Source of the DNA: HGW-17 sp964516435
GTDB taxonomy: Bacteria > Myxococcota_A > Polyangia > HGW-17
Direction of reading: 5' to 3'
NCBI GenBank assembly: GCA_964516435.1
Contig: CAZEZP010000004.1
Coordinates: 59,272-123,271, forward strand
Length of the DNA: 64,000 nt
The notes beneath the pieces were generated by a model. The model was not told where the DNA came from. It did not search any database and saw only the letters and a program-made list of their open reading frames with translations. A program made the translations under genes and the position numbers. Numbering within the stretch: position 1 is the first letter of the stretch; the number at the start of each line of letters is the position of its first letter. Positions 51,611 through 61,299 of the stretch are shown here, one piece after another.

Positions 51611-52762
51611 TTATAATTCAATTACATAATCACTGTCGCGAATCAGGGGCCGAACGGAATCCGGAAACACGAGGTCGCAATCCACCCGCAGGCGCGGCTG
51701 CATGCGGGGCACGTACACGCGGTCGATGTGCACCACGGCCTCGGGCGAAGAAAAATCTTTCGCGCCCACCTGCCCGCCGAAATGGTCGGACCGGCCGAAC
51801 GCGATGTGCAGACCGAGCTTCTCGTCCAGGAGCACCTCGCCGATGGGCGCGATCCCGAAGGCGCCCAGGACGCCCAGCCCCAGTTCCGCGAGATTGCCGT
51901 AGGCCGGCTCCGAGCGCAGAAGTTCCCTCTCCCTGCGGGACTGCGGTCCCGTGCCCAGTGCATCCACGGCCCGGTTGCCGGTGACGATGTAGCGCACGAT
52001 CTCCCCATCGAACTCCACAGGCAGCACACCTTCGGAACGGCTGGGATCTCCCGGGACTTCCCCCTCGTAAGGCACGATGTAGGCTTCGCCGGAAGGCAGG
52101 TTGCCGGCCATTCCGTTTTCCCGCAGAACACCCCCGGAAGCATGCGCAGTGCGATGGCGCAGATCCAGATGCAGGCGGTCCACCGAGCCGTCGGCCGCGC
52201 GAAACTCCAGGTGCGCCCCGTCGGCCGCGTCCAGCAGGGATTTGAGTGTTTCCACCCGCCGGTGGATCTCGCCCCACGGCAGCCGCAGCGCCGGAATCAT
52301 GGCGGCGGCGAAACCGGGCATGGTGGCGGCGCGGAAGGTCCCGTGCGTGCGCGCGGCCAGTTTCAGCGGCGCCGTGGTGGAGAACTCCGTGGGCGCCAGC
52401 CACATGGAATAGAGCGCAAATGCCTGTGCGAAAGGCACTTCTTCCCTCCCCCGCAGGTCCCGCGCATGATGGGGGACGTCCGTTCCTTCCCACAGGAACC
52501 CGGAAAGCGGCAAGTCCGCGTTGTTGCGGTGCACATTGGGATACGCGATCAGCACGACCTCCCATCCGTGCTCCGCCCGGGCGGCCCGCAAATCGTGCGC
52601 CCACCGGACGGCAATCTCCCGGCGCGCATGCCATTCGGCGTTGTCGGGAACCACATCGTCGGGCACGTCCACGAGGAACGCCAGCGCGCGGTCGGCCTGT
52701 GCGTCTGGCGCGAACACGTTGCGAATCAGGGAAATCCATTCCTGGGCGGTCAATGTCTCCAT
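51611..52762 (-). CDS. M29-family metalloaminopeptidase
   Basis: The 383-residue product has the metal-ligand layout of M29 (AmpS/AmpT) enzymes: NLPSGEAYIVP (Glu ligand), NLAELGLG (Glu ligand), GLHIAFGRSDHFGG (His ligand and nearby Tyr/His), and VHIDRVYV (His-x-Asp ligand). These enzymes remove N-terminal residues from peptides with two divalent metal ions. I chose the ATG at 52762, preceded by GGAGGACGC; the open frame upstream to 52909 has no ribosome site. It is divergent from an S46 peptidase gene, which would supply it with peptides. Confidence 0.87.
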   Translation of the reverse strand: METLTAQEWISLIRNVFAPDAQADRALAFLVDVPDDVVPDNAEWHARREIAVRWAHDLRAARAEHGWEVVLIAYPNVHRNNADLPLSGFLWEGTDVPHHARDLRGREEVPFAQAFALYSMWLAPTEFSTTAPLKLAARTHGTFRAATMPGFAAAMIPALRLPWGEIHRRVETLKSLLDAADGAHLEFRAADGSVDRLHLDLRHRTAHASGGVLRENGMAGNLPSGEAYIVPYEGEVPGDPSRSEGVLPVEFDGEIVRYIVTGNRAVDALGTGPQSRRERELLRSEPAYGNLAELGLGVLGAFGIAPIGEVLLDEKLGLHIAFGRSDHFGGQVGAKDFSSPEAVVHIDRVYVPRMQPRLRVDCDLVFPDSVRPLIRDSDYVIEL

Positions 52763-52963
52763 GCGCGTCCTCCACCGTATGCCGGAAAACACTAGCGCAA
52801 GGCCCCCCGGACTTCCAACCCGAAAAAAAGAAATTTCAGGGGGTGTGCACACCGGAAACCCGGAACGGCGCACATCGGCGCGGCATCCCCTGCAGGCCGC
52901 ACACGGCACGCAGCACGAATGCCGGCGGCACGACGGGAACCGGAATTTTTCGATTCCACAGCT

Positions 52964-52991
52964 TTGCTTTCCGCCTGCAAGCGGCTACACT
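52964..52991 (+). promoter_or_regulatory. Sigma-70-like promoter for the S46 peptidase gene
   Basis: TTGCTT (52964-52969) and TACACT (52986-52991) are 16 bases apart, 32 bases before the ATG at 53024. Confidence 0.45.
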
Positions 52992-53023
52992 GGGCAGCGG
53001 TTCCTTCCGGGCCCGATTTTCTC

Positions 53024-55315
53024 ATGAACATCCGTCTTTTCCGTTGTTTTCAACTCTCGCTGCTGCTTCTCGCCGTCCTCGGGCAGGGAAGTTGCCGCCG
53101 AGAGCGGGAGAAGTCGCGCCCGGACCGGCGATCCGAAACCCTGCGGCCGGCGCCGGACGACGCCTGCAACTGCCCGGCCCAGACGCACGCCCAGACGCCC
53201 GGCGGGGAGGGCATGTGGCCCTGGTACATGCTTTCCAGCCTGGACGAGGGTTCCCTGCGCTTCCGGGGACTCGTCCTTTCCCTCAAGGAACTGTGGACGC
53301 CGCAGGGGGAGGGACTCTTCCAGGCCGTCGTGGAGCTCAACGGCTGCACGGCCTCGTTTGTCTCGCCGCAGGGGCTCGTGCTCACCAACCATCATTGCGT
53401 CGGAGGCGCCATCCAGAAGGCCTCCACCCCGCAGCGGGATCTCCTGGAAGAGGGGTTCATCGCCCGCTCCCGCGAGCAGGAAATGCCCGCCGTCGGCCTG
53501 GTGGTGCGCGTCTTTGGCCCCCAGCGCGAGGTCACGGACGAAATCCTGCGCGGTCTTCCTGCGAACGCCTCCGAACTGGAAACCGCGCGGTTCGTCCGCC
53601 AGCGCGAGCAGGAGACCGTGAAGGAATGTGAGCGCCGGGGGAAATTCCGCTGCCAGGTGTTCCGCGAAAGCGACGGCCTGCATTTCTGGCTGCAGGAAAG
53701 CCTGGAGATTCCCGATGTGCGCCTGGTGTTCACCCTGCCGGATGCCACGGCCTCGTTCGGCGGAGACGTGGACAACTGGCGCTGGCCCCGCCACACCCTG
53801 GATTTCGCCTTCCTGCGCGCCTACGTGCGCCCCGACGGCAGCCCGGGATCCTATTCGCCCGACAACGTGCCGTTTTCACCCGGCCGGTTCCTGACCCTCA
53901 ATCCCGCGGGTCCCGCGGACGGGGATTTCATCATGGTTCCCGGCGTCCCCGCCCGCACGCACCGGTACCGGACCGCACGGGAAGTCCTCGACGCGCTGGA
54001 ACGGATCTACCCCCGGCGGGAGGAACTTTTCACCCGCTGGATGGAGGTGCTGCGCCGCGTCGAGGAAATGGAGCCCGAAAGCGCGCGCTTCCACACGACC
54101 CTGCTGCGCCGCCTGGGCAACTTCCGCATCAACGCCCGGGGCCAGATCGAGGGCATCATGCGCAACCGCCTCGTCGCCCGGCGCCTTTCGGACGAGGAGA
54201 CGCTGCGCGCATGGATCCGGTCGTCCCGGTTTCCCATCCCCGAAAGGACGCTCGACGACCTCAACGCCTTCATGGATGGATTTCCGAGCCGTGATCTCGA
54301 TTTCCTGCTGGAGCACATGCAGGGCGGCGTCAAGGCGCTCCAGGCGGCCTGGCTCGTGGCCCGCTGGGTGCATGAGCGCGAATTGCCCGACGAGAAGCGC
54401 GCTCCGGGATTCGGTGACCGGGACAGGGAGGAGTTGAAGCGCCAACTGGCCATGGCCTCCATGGAATACCACCCGCTCACCGACCGGATGGTGCTGGGCA
54501 TGTTCCTCGATGAAATCGATGCGCTGCCGCCCGCCCACCGTCCCGCGTTCCACGTGCCCGCCGTCACCGAGGAAGAGCGCCGCAAGCGGGAGGAATGGCT
54601 CGAGCACGCCTTTCGCGCCACCACCCTCCTGGATCCGGCCGCCCAGGAAACCTGGCTTTCGGCATCGCGTGAAACATTATTGCAATCAACGGATCCCATA
54701 TTGCAATTTGCAATGAAATGGTATTCCTTGATGCACGACATGGAGACCCGCAAGTTATACATGGAAGGGGCGCAGATCCGGCTGCGGCGACCGTGGATGA
54801 AGGCCGTGGAAGCGTTCAAGGGCCGCCAGTTCTATCCGGACGCCAGCGGTTCCCCCCGGGTGAGTTTCGCGCACGTGGCCGGCTACGCTCCCGAGGACGG
54901 CGTGTGGTTCGGTCCCTTCACCACGCTGCGCGGCATGCTGGCCAAGAACCGGGGCGTGGCGCCGTTTTCTCTGCCAGCCGACTTCCTGGATTCGGCGCAG
55001 AAGGAAGAATACGGCCCATGGGCGGATGCGCAACTCGACGACGTCCCGATCAACTTCCTCGGCAACGCGGACACGTCCGGCGGAAACTCCGGCAGCCCCG
55101 TGCTGGACGGAAAGGGCCGCGTGGTGGGACTGAACTTCGACCGGGTCTTCGAGAACATCGCGGGCGACTTCGGATACCATCCCGCCCGCTCCCGCAACAT
55201 CATGGTGGACGTGCGCGCCATCCTGTGGGTGCTGGACCGCCACGCGCTGGCGCACGGCCTGCTGGCCGAGTTGGGAATCCTGCCTTCCGCGGCGTTTTCC
55301 GGAACCCGGAAATGA
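53024..55315 (+). CDS. S46-family dipeptidyl peptidase, DPP11-like (Asp/Glu-specific), lipoprotein
   Basis: S46 enzymes release dipeptides from peptide N-termini in the periplasm of asaccharolytic bacteria. The triad is visible: His124 (TNHHCVG), Asp260 (RHTLDF) and Ser689 (GGNSGSP). Arg707 stands 18 residues after the Ser in NFDRVFE, at the position where Porphyromonas DPP11 has the Arg that selects Asp/Glu at P1 and DPP7 has Gly, so acidic specificity is likely. The signal peptide ends GQGSC, so it is probably a lipoprotein, in contrast with the soluble Porphyromonas enzymes. 763 residues; ATG at 53024. Confidence 0.9.
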   Translation: MNIRLFRCFQLSLLLLAVLGQGSCRREREKSRPDRRSETLRPAPDDACNCPAQTHAQTPGGEGMWPWYMLSSLDEGSLRFRGLVLSLKELWTPQGEGLFQAVVELNGCTASFVSPQGLVLTNHHCVGGAIQKASTPQRDLLEEGFIARSREQEMPAVGLVVRVFGPQREVTDEILRGLPANASELETARFVRQREQETVKECERRGKFRCQVFRESDGLHFWLQESLEIPDVRLVFTLPDATASFGGDVDNWRWPRHTLDFAFLRAYVRPDGSPGSYSPDNVPFSPGRFLTLNPAGPADGDFIMVPGVPARTHRYRTAREVLDALERIYPRREELFTRWMEVLRRVEEMEPESARFHTTLLRRLGNFRINARGQIEGIMRNRLVARRLSDEETLRAWIRSSRFPIPERTLDDLNAFMDGFPSRDLDFLLEHMQGGVKALQAAWLVARWVHERELPDEKRAPGFGDRDREELKRQLAMASMEYHPLTDRMVLGMFLDEIDALPPAHRPAFHVPAVTEEERRKREEWLEHAFRATTLLDPAAQETWLSASRETLLQSTDPILQFAMKWYSLMHDMETRKLYMEGAQIRLRRPWMKAVEAFKGRQFYPDASGSPRVSFAHVAGYAPEDGVWFGPFTTLRGMLAKNRGVAPFSLPADFLDSAQKEEYGPWADAQLDDVPINFLGNADTSGGNSGSPVLDGKGRVVGLNFDRVFENIAGDFGYHPARSRNIMVDVRAILWVLDRHALAHGLLAELGILPSAAFSGTRK

Positions 55316-55319
55316 CCTC

Positions 55320-55347
55320 TTGCCTACTTGAAATTTTCCGCTATTTT
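55320..55347 (+). promoter_or_regulatory. Sigma-70-like promoter for the lipoprotein at 55390
   Basis: TTGCCT (55320-55325) and TATTTT (55342-55347) are 16 bases apart, followed by GGAGGAGGAAGC and the ATG. Confidence 0.4.
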
Positions 55348-55389
55348 TCCCCTGCCCCCGGGAAGGGGACGGCAAATGGAGGAGGAAGC

Positions 55390-56892
55390 ATGCGAAACGT
55401 TCTGATGGCAGCATTCGTGATTCTCGCGGGCATCGTGCTCGGATCCTGCAGCGCGACCCCGGAAGCCCACGAGGAATTCTCTCCCGCGCTGGCTCCGCTC
55501 ATCGGCACCAATGAGGACGCGGCCGACAAGGACTGCAACATCGTGCTGCTGGATGTCTCCCGCGTGCCCAACGGCATGGGCGGCTATGAAACCGTCGGCA
55601 ATACGTGGCTGTGGCGGGGCGCCATCGACGTGCGCGCCTCGGAAATCGAAGCCGGCGCCCAGCCGGGGGTGCTGTTCCATTACGGCAGCGACCCCACCTG
55701 GTGGGAAGCCGTCCTGGAACCCGCATCGGGAGCGCAGGAAGGCTACGTGCGCTACACGTTCTCCATGTATGGGCACACGCCGGGCCCCGGCATGAGCGGC
55801 ACTTCCATCTCCCGCGCCGTCATCGAACTGATCCCGGTCCTCGTCCGCGGCAACACCCGCCGCTTCGACCACAACCGGAATCCCGGCGAGTGGGACAACT
55901 ACACGCTCACCATGCAGAACAACTGGACCGTGCTGCGCGACGAAGCCATCTGCAGCCTGCGGCCTCCACGCGTGGACCTGGACACTTCGGCCCTGGTGCC
56001 GGAGGCCACGCTGCACTTTCCGGCATCCGGCGCACCGGAACTCATGGGCAGGATCGTGGCGGGTGGCCGGCTGGTGGTGCACTACGAGCCTTCCCGCATG
56101 ACCACCTGCCGGGACACGCACAACGGCTATCCCGCGTGGGATCTGCGCGCATTCGTCAAGTTCAATCCGTCGGGCGTCGTCCTGGACCAGAGCGTGCGCT
56201 CCTTCGTGACCAACTATGGCGTCCCCACGACCACGGCCGTGGCGCAGCCAGCCGTCTTCCCGATTCCCGCCGATGCGGCATCGGTGGAGGTATGGTTCTG
56301 GAATTCCGGCATCGGCGGCGGCTACGCCTGCCAGGATTACGATTCCAACGGAGGCGCCAACTACCTCTATGGCGTCTTCCCCCTGCCGGGCTGGGTTGGA
56401 AACGCCCGCGTGAACATCTCGCGATCGGCTGCGGCCCTGTGCTCTTCGGATGCGCCCGTGTACGCCTCGCCATTCACCTATGACTCCTGGGCTCGCACCC
56501 GGGCCGCCTACGCCGGCTTCTGCTTCGAGGTGTGGCAGGAAGGCATCACCGACCGGCCCAACCCCAACCTGTGGCAGGATCTGGACGTGCAGGTGCACTA
56601 CCGCTTCGCCGGCCAGCAGGACTTCACACGCGCCTATGTGGATCTCTTCGACCAGGTGGGCAACAACGCCCGCTACGGGCTCAACCTGCGCACGTTCGAT
56701 CCGTTCGGCTTCTATCAGTGCCCGAGCGTCCCCTATGAAACCGTCTCCGCTCCCGATGGGGACCGGGTGCAGGCATCCCTGGAGTTCTTCTTCACCATCA
56801 ACGGCATGGTCTTCCGCCCGGAAAACGCCCTGTTCGGCGGCACCTACGTAGACTATGCTTCCAATCCCTTCCGCGACACCTACTGCCACTGA
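55390..56892 (+). CDS. Lipoprotein of unknown function, 500 residues
   Basis: GGAGGAGGA fixes the start at 55390. The signal peptide ends in lipobox LGSC. The rest is rich in beta strands, with two similar halves (each containing a YSFRF/HYRFAG-like segment and aromatic WY/WF pairs) and about ten cysteines, so it is probably a disulfide-bonded surface protein. The segment 'VHYRFAGQQDFTRAYVDLFDQ' and the aromatic-rich 'PTWWEAV' suggest carbohydrate-binding-type beta sandwiches, but no family is recognised. It follows the S46 peptidase gene by 74 bases with its own promoter candidate. Confidence 0.65.
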   Translation: MRNVLMAAFVILAGIVLGSCSATPEAHEEFSPALAPLIGTNEDAADKDCNIVLLDVSRVPNGMGGYETVGNTWLWRGAIDVRASEIEAGAQPGVLFHYGSDPTWWEAVLEPASGAQEGYVRYTFSMYGHTPGPGMSGTSISRAVIELIPVLVRGNTRRFDHNRNPGEWDNYTLTMQNNWTVLRDEAICSLRPPRVDLDTSALVPEATLHFPASGAPELMGRIVAGGRLVVHYEPSRMTTCRDTHNGYPAWDLRAFVKFNPSGVVLDQSVRSFVTNYGVPTTTAVAQPAVFPIPADAASVEVWFWNSGIGGGYACQDYDSNGGANYLYGVFPLPGWVGNARVNISRSAAALCSSDAPVYASPFTYDSWARTRAAYAGFCFEVWQEGITDRPNPNLWQDLDVQVHYRFAGQQDFTRAYVDLFDQVGNNARYGLNLRTFDPFGFYQCPSVPYETVSAPDGDRVQASLEFFFTINGMVFRPENALFGGTYVDYASNPFRDTYCH

Positions 56893-56961
56893 CGCTCCGC
56901 CCGCAGGCATCGGCCCCGCACTGGATCCCGCCGGGGGCGAACGGCGCTGCGGCGCGCATTT

Positions 56962-59604
56962 TCACTCGGCATCGAGCAGGGCGATCAGTTCATAGACCAG
57001 TTGCAGCGCATCGCGCGGGGAGAGCGTATCCGGATCCACGGCCTGCAGCCTCTCGCGGATGCGCTCCATGCCGGATTTGGCGGGCGGCGGCGCGAACAGC
57101 GGCAGTTGCGCCTCCGCCTTCTGGCGGGGGGGATGCGGCAGCGTGAGGCTTTCACCCTCCTCCAGCGACTTGAGGATGGCGCGCGCACGCGCGGTGACCT
57201 CCGGCGGCACGCCGGCCAGTTGGGCCACGTGGATGCCGAAGGAACGGTTCACCGAGCCGGAGACCAGTTTGCGCAGGAAGACGATTTCGCCCTTCCATTC
57301 GCGCACCGCCACGGCCGCGTTGTGGATGCGCGGCTTGATCTCGGATAGCGCCGCCAGTTCGTGGTAGTGCGTGGCGAAGAGGGTGCGGCAGCCGATGCGG
57401 TCATGGATGTACTCGGCTACGGCCCAGGCGATGGAAACGCCGTCGTAGGTGGACGTGCCGCGCCCGATCTCGTCCAGGATCACCAGCGAGCGGGACGTCG
57501 CCTGGGACAGGATGCCCGCGGTTTCCTTCATCTCCACCATGAAGGTGCTCTCGCCGCGGGCGATGTTGTCGGACGCCCCCACCCGCGTGAAGATGCGGTC
57601 GCACACGCCGATGTGCGCGCGGTCGGCCGGCACGAAGGAACCCGCCTGCGCCATCAACTGGATGAGCGCGGCCTGCCGGATGATGGTGCTCTTGCCGGCC
57701 ATGTTGGGTCCCGTGATGATGAGCAACTGCCGGTCCGATGCGGTCAGTTTGAGATCGTTGGGAACGAACTCGCCGGGGCCCAGCATGCGCTCGATGACCG
57801 GGTGGCGCGCCCCCACGAGTTCCAGTTTGTCCGAGGCATCCACGAGTGGGCGCCGGTAGTGCAGCCGGTGGGCCGCCTCCGCCAGCCCGCAGAAGACGTC
57901 CAGGCGGGCCACGGCGGCCGCCACGTCGAGGAGCCGCTGGCCATGCTCGCCCAACCTTTCGCGCAGCCGCAGGAACATTTCGGACTCCAGGCGGATCTTG
58001 TCCTCCTGCGCCGAAAGCACGCGCGTCTCCAGTTCGGCCAGTTCGGCCGTGATGAAGCGCTCGGCGTTGCGCATGGTCTGCTTGCGCACGTAATCCTCCG
58101 GCACCGAGGACGCCCGCGCCCGGGAAATCTCGATGTAGTAGCCGAAAACCCGGTTGTAACCGATCCTGAGCGACCCGATGCCCGTGCGGCGGCGCTCGCG
58201 CTCCTCGATTTCCAGCAGTTTCTGCTGCGCTCCGGCCGCCAGATCGTTGTACTCGTCGAGTTGCGCGCTCACACCGGCACGGAAGATGCCGCCCTCGGTG
58301 TGCACCGGCGGCGGGTCGTCCACGAGCGTCTCCAGTTCGGCCAGCAGGTCCAGACACAGATCGCCGGGCGGACGCAGCAACTCGGGGACCTCGTCCGTGA
58401 CCGCCTGCTGCATGGCGCCTTCGAGTTCCGCCAGCGCCGGCAGCAGGGTCAATGCACGCCGCAGCGTGCCCAGATCCCGGGGCGTGGCCACCCTGTGCGC
58501 GATGCGGGAGACGATGCGCTCGACGTCGGGCATCTCGCGCAGCACCAGCCGGGCGGCATCCCGGATGTCGGAACGGTCCGCCAGCAGTTCCACGGCGTCC
58601 TGCCGCCGGCGGATGGGCGCCACGTCCAGCAGCGGATACGTCAGAAACGAGCGCAGCATCCGCCCGCCCATGGCCGTCACCGTGCGGTCCAGCACGTGGA
58701 TGAGGGAGCCTTCGCGCTTCTTTTCGCGAAACGTCTCGAACAGTTCCAGGTTGGCGATGGCGGCGGCATCCAGCGTCATGAACTCCCCGGGCACGGTCCA
58801 CACGATGCGCGCGGGGGGAGGCGCATCCGCGGGGCGCGCCCGGTGCAGCATGCGCAGCGTCACGGCTGCCGCCTGCAGCGCGGCCGGATTTTCCCCGAGT
58901 TGTGGCGGCACGGGGAGTTGGGCATGCGCATGCACGAAGCGCTTCGCATCAGAAATCTCCGCGAGCAGTTCGTCGCAGGGTTCCACAAGCACCCGCGAGC
59001 GGGCGAATATCGGGGAAAACGTCTCGGCCCACATCCGGGGCACAAGCCATTCCCGCGGGGCCACCCGCCCGATTTCGGCCAGCAAGGCTTCCTGGGTTCC
59101 CACCGCGGCGGCACGAAACTCGCCCGTGGAGATGTCCGCGATCGCCAGTCCCCACGCCCCCGGCGTGCCTTCATCGGGAATGGCGGCCGCCAGATAGTTG
59201 GCCACGCGGGCATCGAGTTGGTCCTCGTCGAGGATGAGACCCGGCGTCACCACCTGCGTGACGCCCCGCTTGACCACACCCTTGGCATCCCTGGGATCCT
59301 CGAGTTGCTCGCAGATGGCCACCTTGAATCCCAGATCCAAAAGCCGCGCCAGGTACGTCTTGAGGGCGTGGTGTGGAACGCCCGCCAGCGGCACCGGGTT
59401 TTCGCGGTTCTTGTCGCGGGAGGTGAGCACCAGCCCCAAGGCCTCGGCGGCCACCTGGGCGTCCTCGTAGAACATTTCATAGAAATCGCCCACCCGGAAC
59501 AGCAGGATGGCGTCCGGATACAGCGCTTTCTGCTCCAGATACTGCCGCATCAGCGGCGTCACGTCGGCGGATGCGGGATCAGGATTTCTTGTTTTCGGAT
59601 GCAA
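56962..59604 (-). CDS. mutS: DNA mismatch repair protein MutS
   Basis: MutS recognises base mismatches and starts repair. The N-terminal mismatch-binding motif is in VGDFYEMF (residues about 37-44, with the Phe-x-Glu). The C-terminal ATPase has Walker A GPNMAGKST (from residue 631), DEIGRGTSTYDG (Walker B/D-loop) and ATHYHEL. 880 residues is typical. The start is the TTG at 59604, with GAGGTG about nine bases before it; an in-frame GTG at 59562 lacks a ribosome site. Gene order hydA-ssnA-unknown-mutS with overlaps puts it last in an operon. Confidence 0.96.
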   Translation of the reverse strand: MHPKTRNPDPASADVTPLMRQYLEQKALYPDAILLFRVGDFYEMFYEDAQVAAEALGLVLTSRDKNRENPVPLAGVPHHALKTYLARLLDLGFKVAICEQLEDPRDAKGVVKRGVTQVVTPGLILDEDQLDARVANYLAAAIPDEGTPGAWGLAIADISTGEFRAAAVGTQEALLAEIGRVAPREWLVPRMWAETFSPIFARSRVLVEPCDELLAEISDAKRFVHAHAQLPVPPQLGENPAALQAAAVTLRMLHRARPADAPPPARIVWTVPGEFMTLDAAAIANLELFETFREKKREGSLIHVLDRTVTAMGGRMLRSFLTYPLLDVAPIRRRQDAVELLADRSDIRDAARLVLREMPDVERIVSRIAHRVATPRDLGTLRRALTLLPALAELEGAMQQAVTDEVPELLRPPGDLCLDLLAELETLVDDPPPVHTEGGIFRAGVSAQLDEYNDLAAGAQQKLLEIEERERRRTGIGSLRIGYNRVFGYYIEISRARASSVPEDYVRKQTMRNAERFITAELAELETRVLSAQEDKIRLESEMFLRLRERLGEHGQRLLDVAAAVARLDVFCGLAEAAHRLHYRRPLVDASDKLELVGARHPVIERMLGPGEFVPNDLKLTASDRQLLIITGPNMAGKSTIIRQAALIQLMAQAGSFVPADRAHIGVCDRIFTRVGASDNIARGESTFMVEMKETAGILSQATSRSLVILDEIGRGTSTYDGVSIAWAVAEYIHDRIGCRTLFATHYHELAALSEIKPRIHNAAVAVREWKGEIVFLRKLVSGSVNRSFGIHVAQLAGVPPEVTARARAILKSLEEGESLTLPHPPRQKAEAQLPLFAPPPAKSGMERIRERLQAVDPDTLSPRDALQLVYELIALLDAE

Positions 59605-59992
59605 TGCCGGTCACCTCGGATTTTGACTGGATTTCCAGGTGGCCCTTCTCGGTGGGAACCAGCCGGATCTGCATGCGTACCTCGAAGGTGAGATACGTCA
59701 GCAGTTTCAACAATTCCGAACTGAGATTGATGGAGCCGAAATAACTGGCCAGTTCCTTGCGGACGGTGGATACCACGTCGGCTCGCAGGGCCTGCACCTG
59801 CTCCTTGCCATACGCCACAATCTCCTGCGGAATGCGCACCGGGACCTTGCGCCATCCCTCGTCGCCCGCGGCCAGCATGCGCGCGATGAAATCCCCCAGC
59901 ATGGACGCCACGCGGTCCCGCACGCCGGCATCGCCGGCGCCTTCCACTCGGACCGTCTCGGGCGGTGCGCCGGAATCGTCTTCGCGGTTCAT
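59579..59992 (-). CDS. Unknown small protein between ssnA and mutS
   Basis: The 137-residue protein has no signal or membrane segment. A helical core (VRDRVASMLGDFIARMLAAG, KEQVQALRADVVSTVRKELASYFG) and a C-terminal strand pair (FEVRMQIRLVPTEKGHLEIQS) are visible. Its ATG overlaps the ssnA stop by 4 bases and its end overlaps the mutS start by 26 bases, so it is translated with both. No family is recognised. It may be a conserved lineage-specific gene related to nucleotide or protein interaction, but nothing more can be said. Confidence 0.6.
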   Translation of the reverse strand: MNREDDSGAPPETVRVEGAGDAGVRDRVASMLGDFIARMLAAGDEGWRKVPVRIPQEIVAYGKEQVQALRADVVSTVRKELASYFGSINLSSELLKLLTYLTFEVRMQIRLVPTEKGHLEIQSKSEVTGIASENKKS

Positions 59993-61299
59993 TGCAGCAC
60001 CTCCATGTTGCGGTAGATCTTGCGGGCCGCCGCCCGGGCCGATTCCATGATGGCGGCCTCGTCGCAGGAGACCACGCGGTTCTCGCGCAGAACGAAGCGC
60101 CCCCGCACCACCGTTCCGGCCACGGCCCAGGTGTCCAGGCCGAAGTAGAGATGCCCCGCGAAGTTGCCGGCGGAAAGCGGCGTGGGCTCGTCATAGCGCA
60201 GGATGGTCAGGTCCGCACCCGCGCCGGGCCGGATTTCGTCGAGCACCAGGCCGAAAGCCCTGCCCAGGGTCTTCTGGGCCTCGCGCATCATGCGCAGGGG
60301 CTCCGAGAAACCGATGGGGGGCTCGTCCTCGCGGCCGCGGAAGAAGGCGGCGCGCAGTTCCGAAACGATGTCGTTGTCGATGCCATCCGTTCCCAGTTGC
60401 CAGCGTCCCCGGTCCAGGCGGGCCCGGCCCACGCGGTTGTTCATGTTGGATCGCGGATTGTGGACCAGGGTCACGTCGCACTCGGCCAGGAGATCCAGTT
60501 CCACGGGGGTGAGATGGACGCCGTGGGCCAGGATGTCCACGGGCCGCAGAAGCCCGCGGCGCTGCAGCCGGGCGACGGGATCGGCGCCGAACCGCTCGAG
60601 GCTCACGGTGCGGTCGGCCGCGTCCTCCAGGAGATGGATGTGCAGCGCCATGCCGTCGTCCAGGCAGACCCGGGCCATCTCGTCGAACGTGGCGTCGGTG
60701 ATGGTGAAGGAGGCATGGGCGCCCATGCAGCCGCGCACCAGCGGATGGCGCGCGCATTCGGCGGCGAAGCGCCGGTTTTCGGCGATGCCGGCCGGTCCCT
60801 CGGCCGAGCCGTTGCGATCCGTCACCTCGTAGCACAGAAGCCCGCGCAGGCCGGTCTCCTCGAAGGCCTTCTGCAGGCGGGTGAGACTGCCCGGAATGCA
60901 GTTGGGGCTGGCATGGTGATCGATGACACCGGTCACGCCCGCCCGGGCCGCGCCCAGAAGGCCGGCCAGACCGGAGGCGTGCACGGTCTCTGGATCCAGC
61001 GCGCGATCCAGCACCCACCACAGATACTCCAGCGTCTGCACGAAATTCGAGGGCGTCCGCCGGGGCGCCGGCATGCCGCGGGCGAGCGCCGAATACAGGT
61101 GGGTGTGCCCCACCACCCAGCCGGGCGTCACGAGATGGCCCGGCAGCGCCACCACCAGATCCAGTTCCTGGGGCGCCACGTCCGGCCCCGCCTCCAGGAT
61201 GACGCCGCTCTTGGGATCCATGCGGATGCAGCCGGTATAGAGATCTCCGTCCGTCAGGGAAGTCAGGATGCGCACCTGCGTCAATGCGAGAGTATCCAT
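59989..61299 (-). CDS. ssnA: SsnA-type aminohydrolase (selenium-associated)
   Basis: The closest match I recognise is SsnA, a metal-dependent amidohydrolase/deaminase-type protein known from clusters for selenium-dependent molybdenum hydroxylases and purine breakdown. The motifs are GHTHLYSALARGMP with His65 and His67, VIDHHASP, LCYEVTDRNG, HIHLLED and GTDGIDND. 436 residues. AAAGGATC precedes the ATG at 61299, which overlaps the end of the hydantoinase gene by 19 bases. The frame open to 62334 is a shadow of that gene. No molybdenum hydroxylase gene is in view. Confidence 0.88.
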   Translation of the reverse strand: MDTLALTQVRILTSLTDGDLYTGCIRMDPKSGVILEAGPDVAPQELDLVVALPGHLVTPGWVVGHTHLYSALARGMPAPRRTPSNFVQTLEYLWWVLDRALDPETVHASGLAGLLGAARAGVTGVIDHHASPNCIPGSLTRLQKAFEETGLRGLLCYEVTDRNGSAEGPAGIAENRRFAAECARHPLVRGCMGAHASFTITDATFDEMARVCLDDGMALHIHLLEDAADRTVSLERFGADPVARLQRRGLLRPVDILAHGVHLTPVELDLLAECDVTLVHNPRSNMNNRVGRARLDRGRWQLGTDGIDNDIVSELRAAFFRGREDEPPIGFSEPLRMMREAQKTLGRAFGLVLDEIRPGAGADLTILRYDEPTPLSAGNFAGHLYFGLDTWAVAGTVVRGRFVLRENRVVSCDEAAIMESARAAARKIYRNMEVLQ

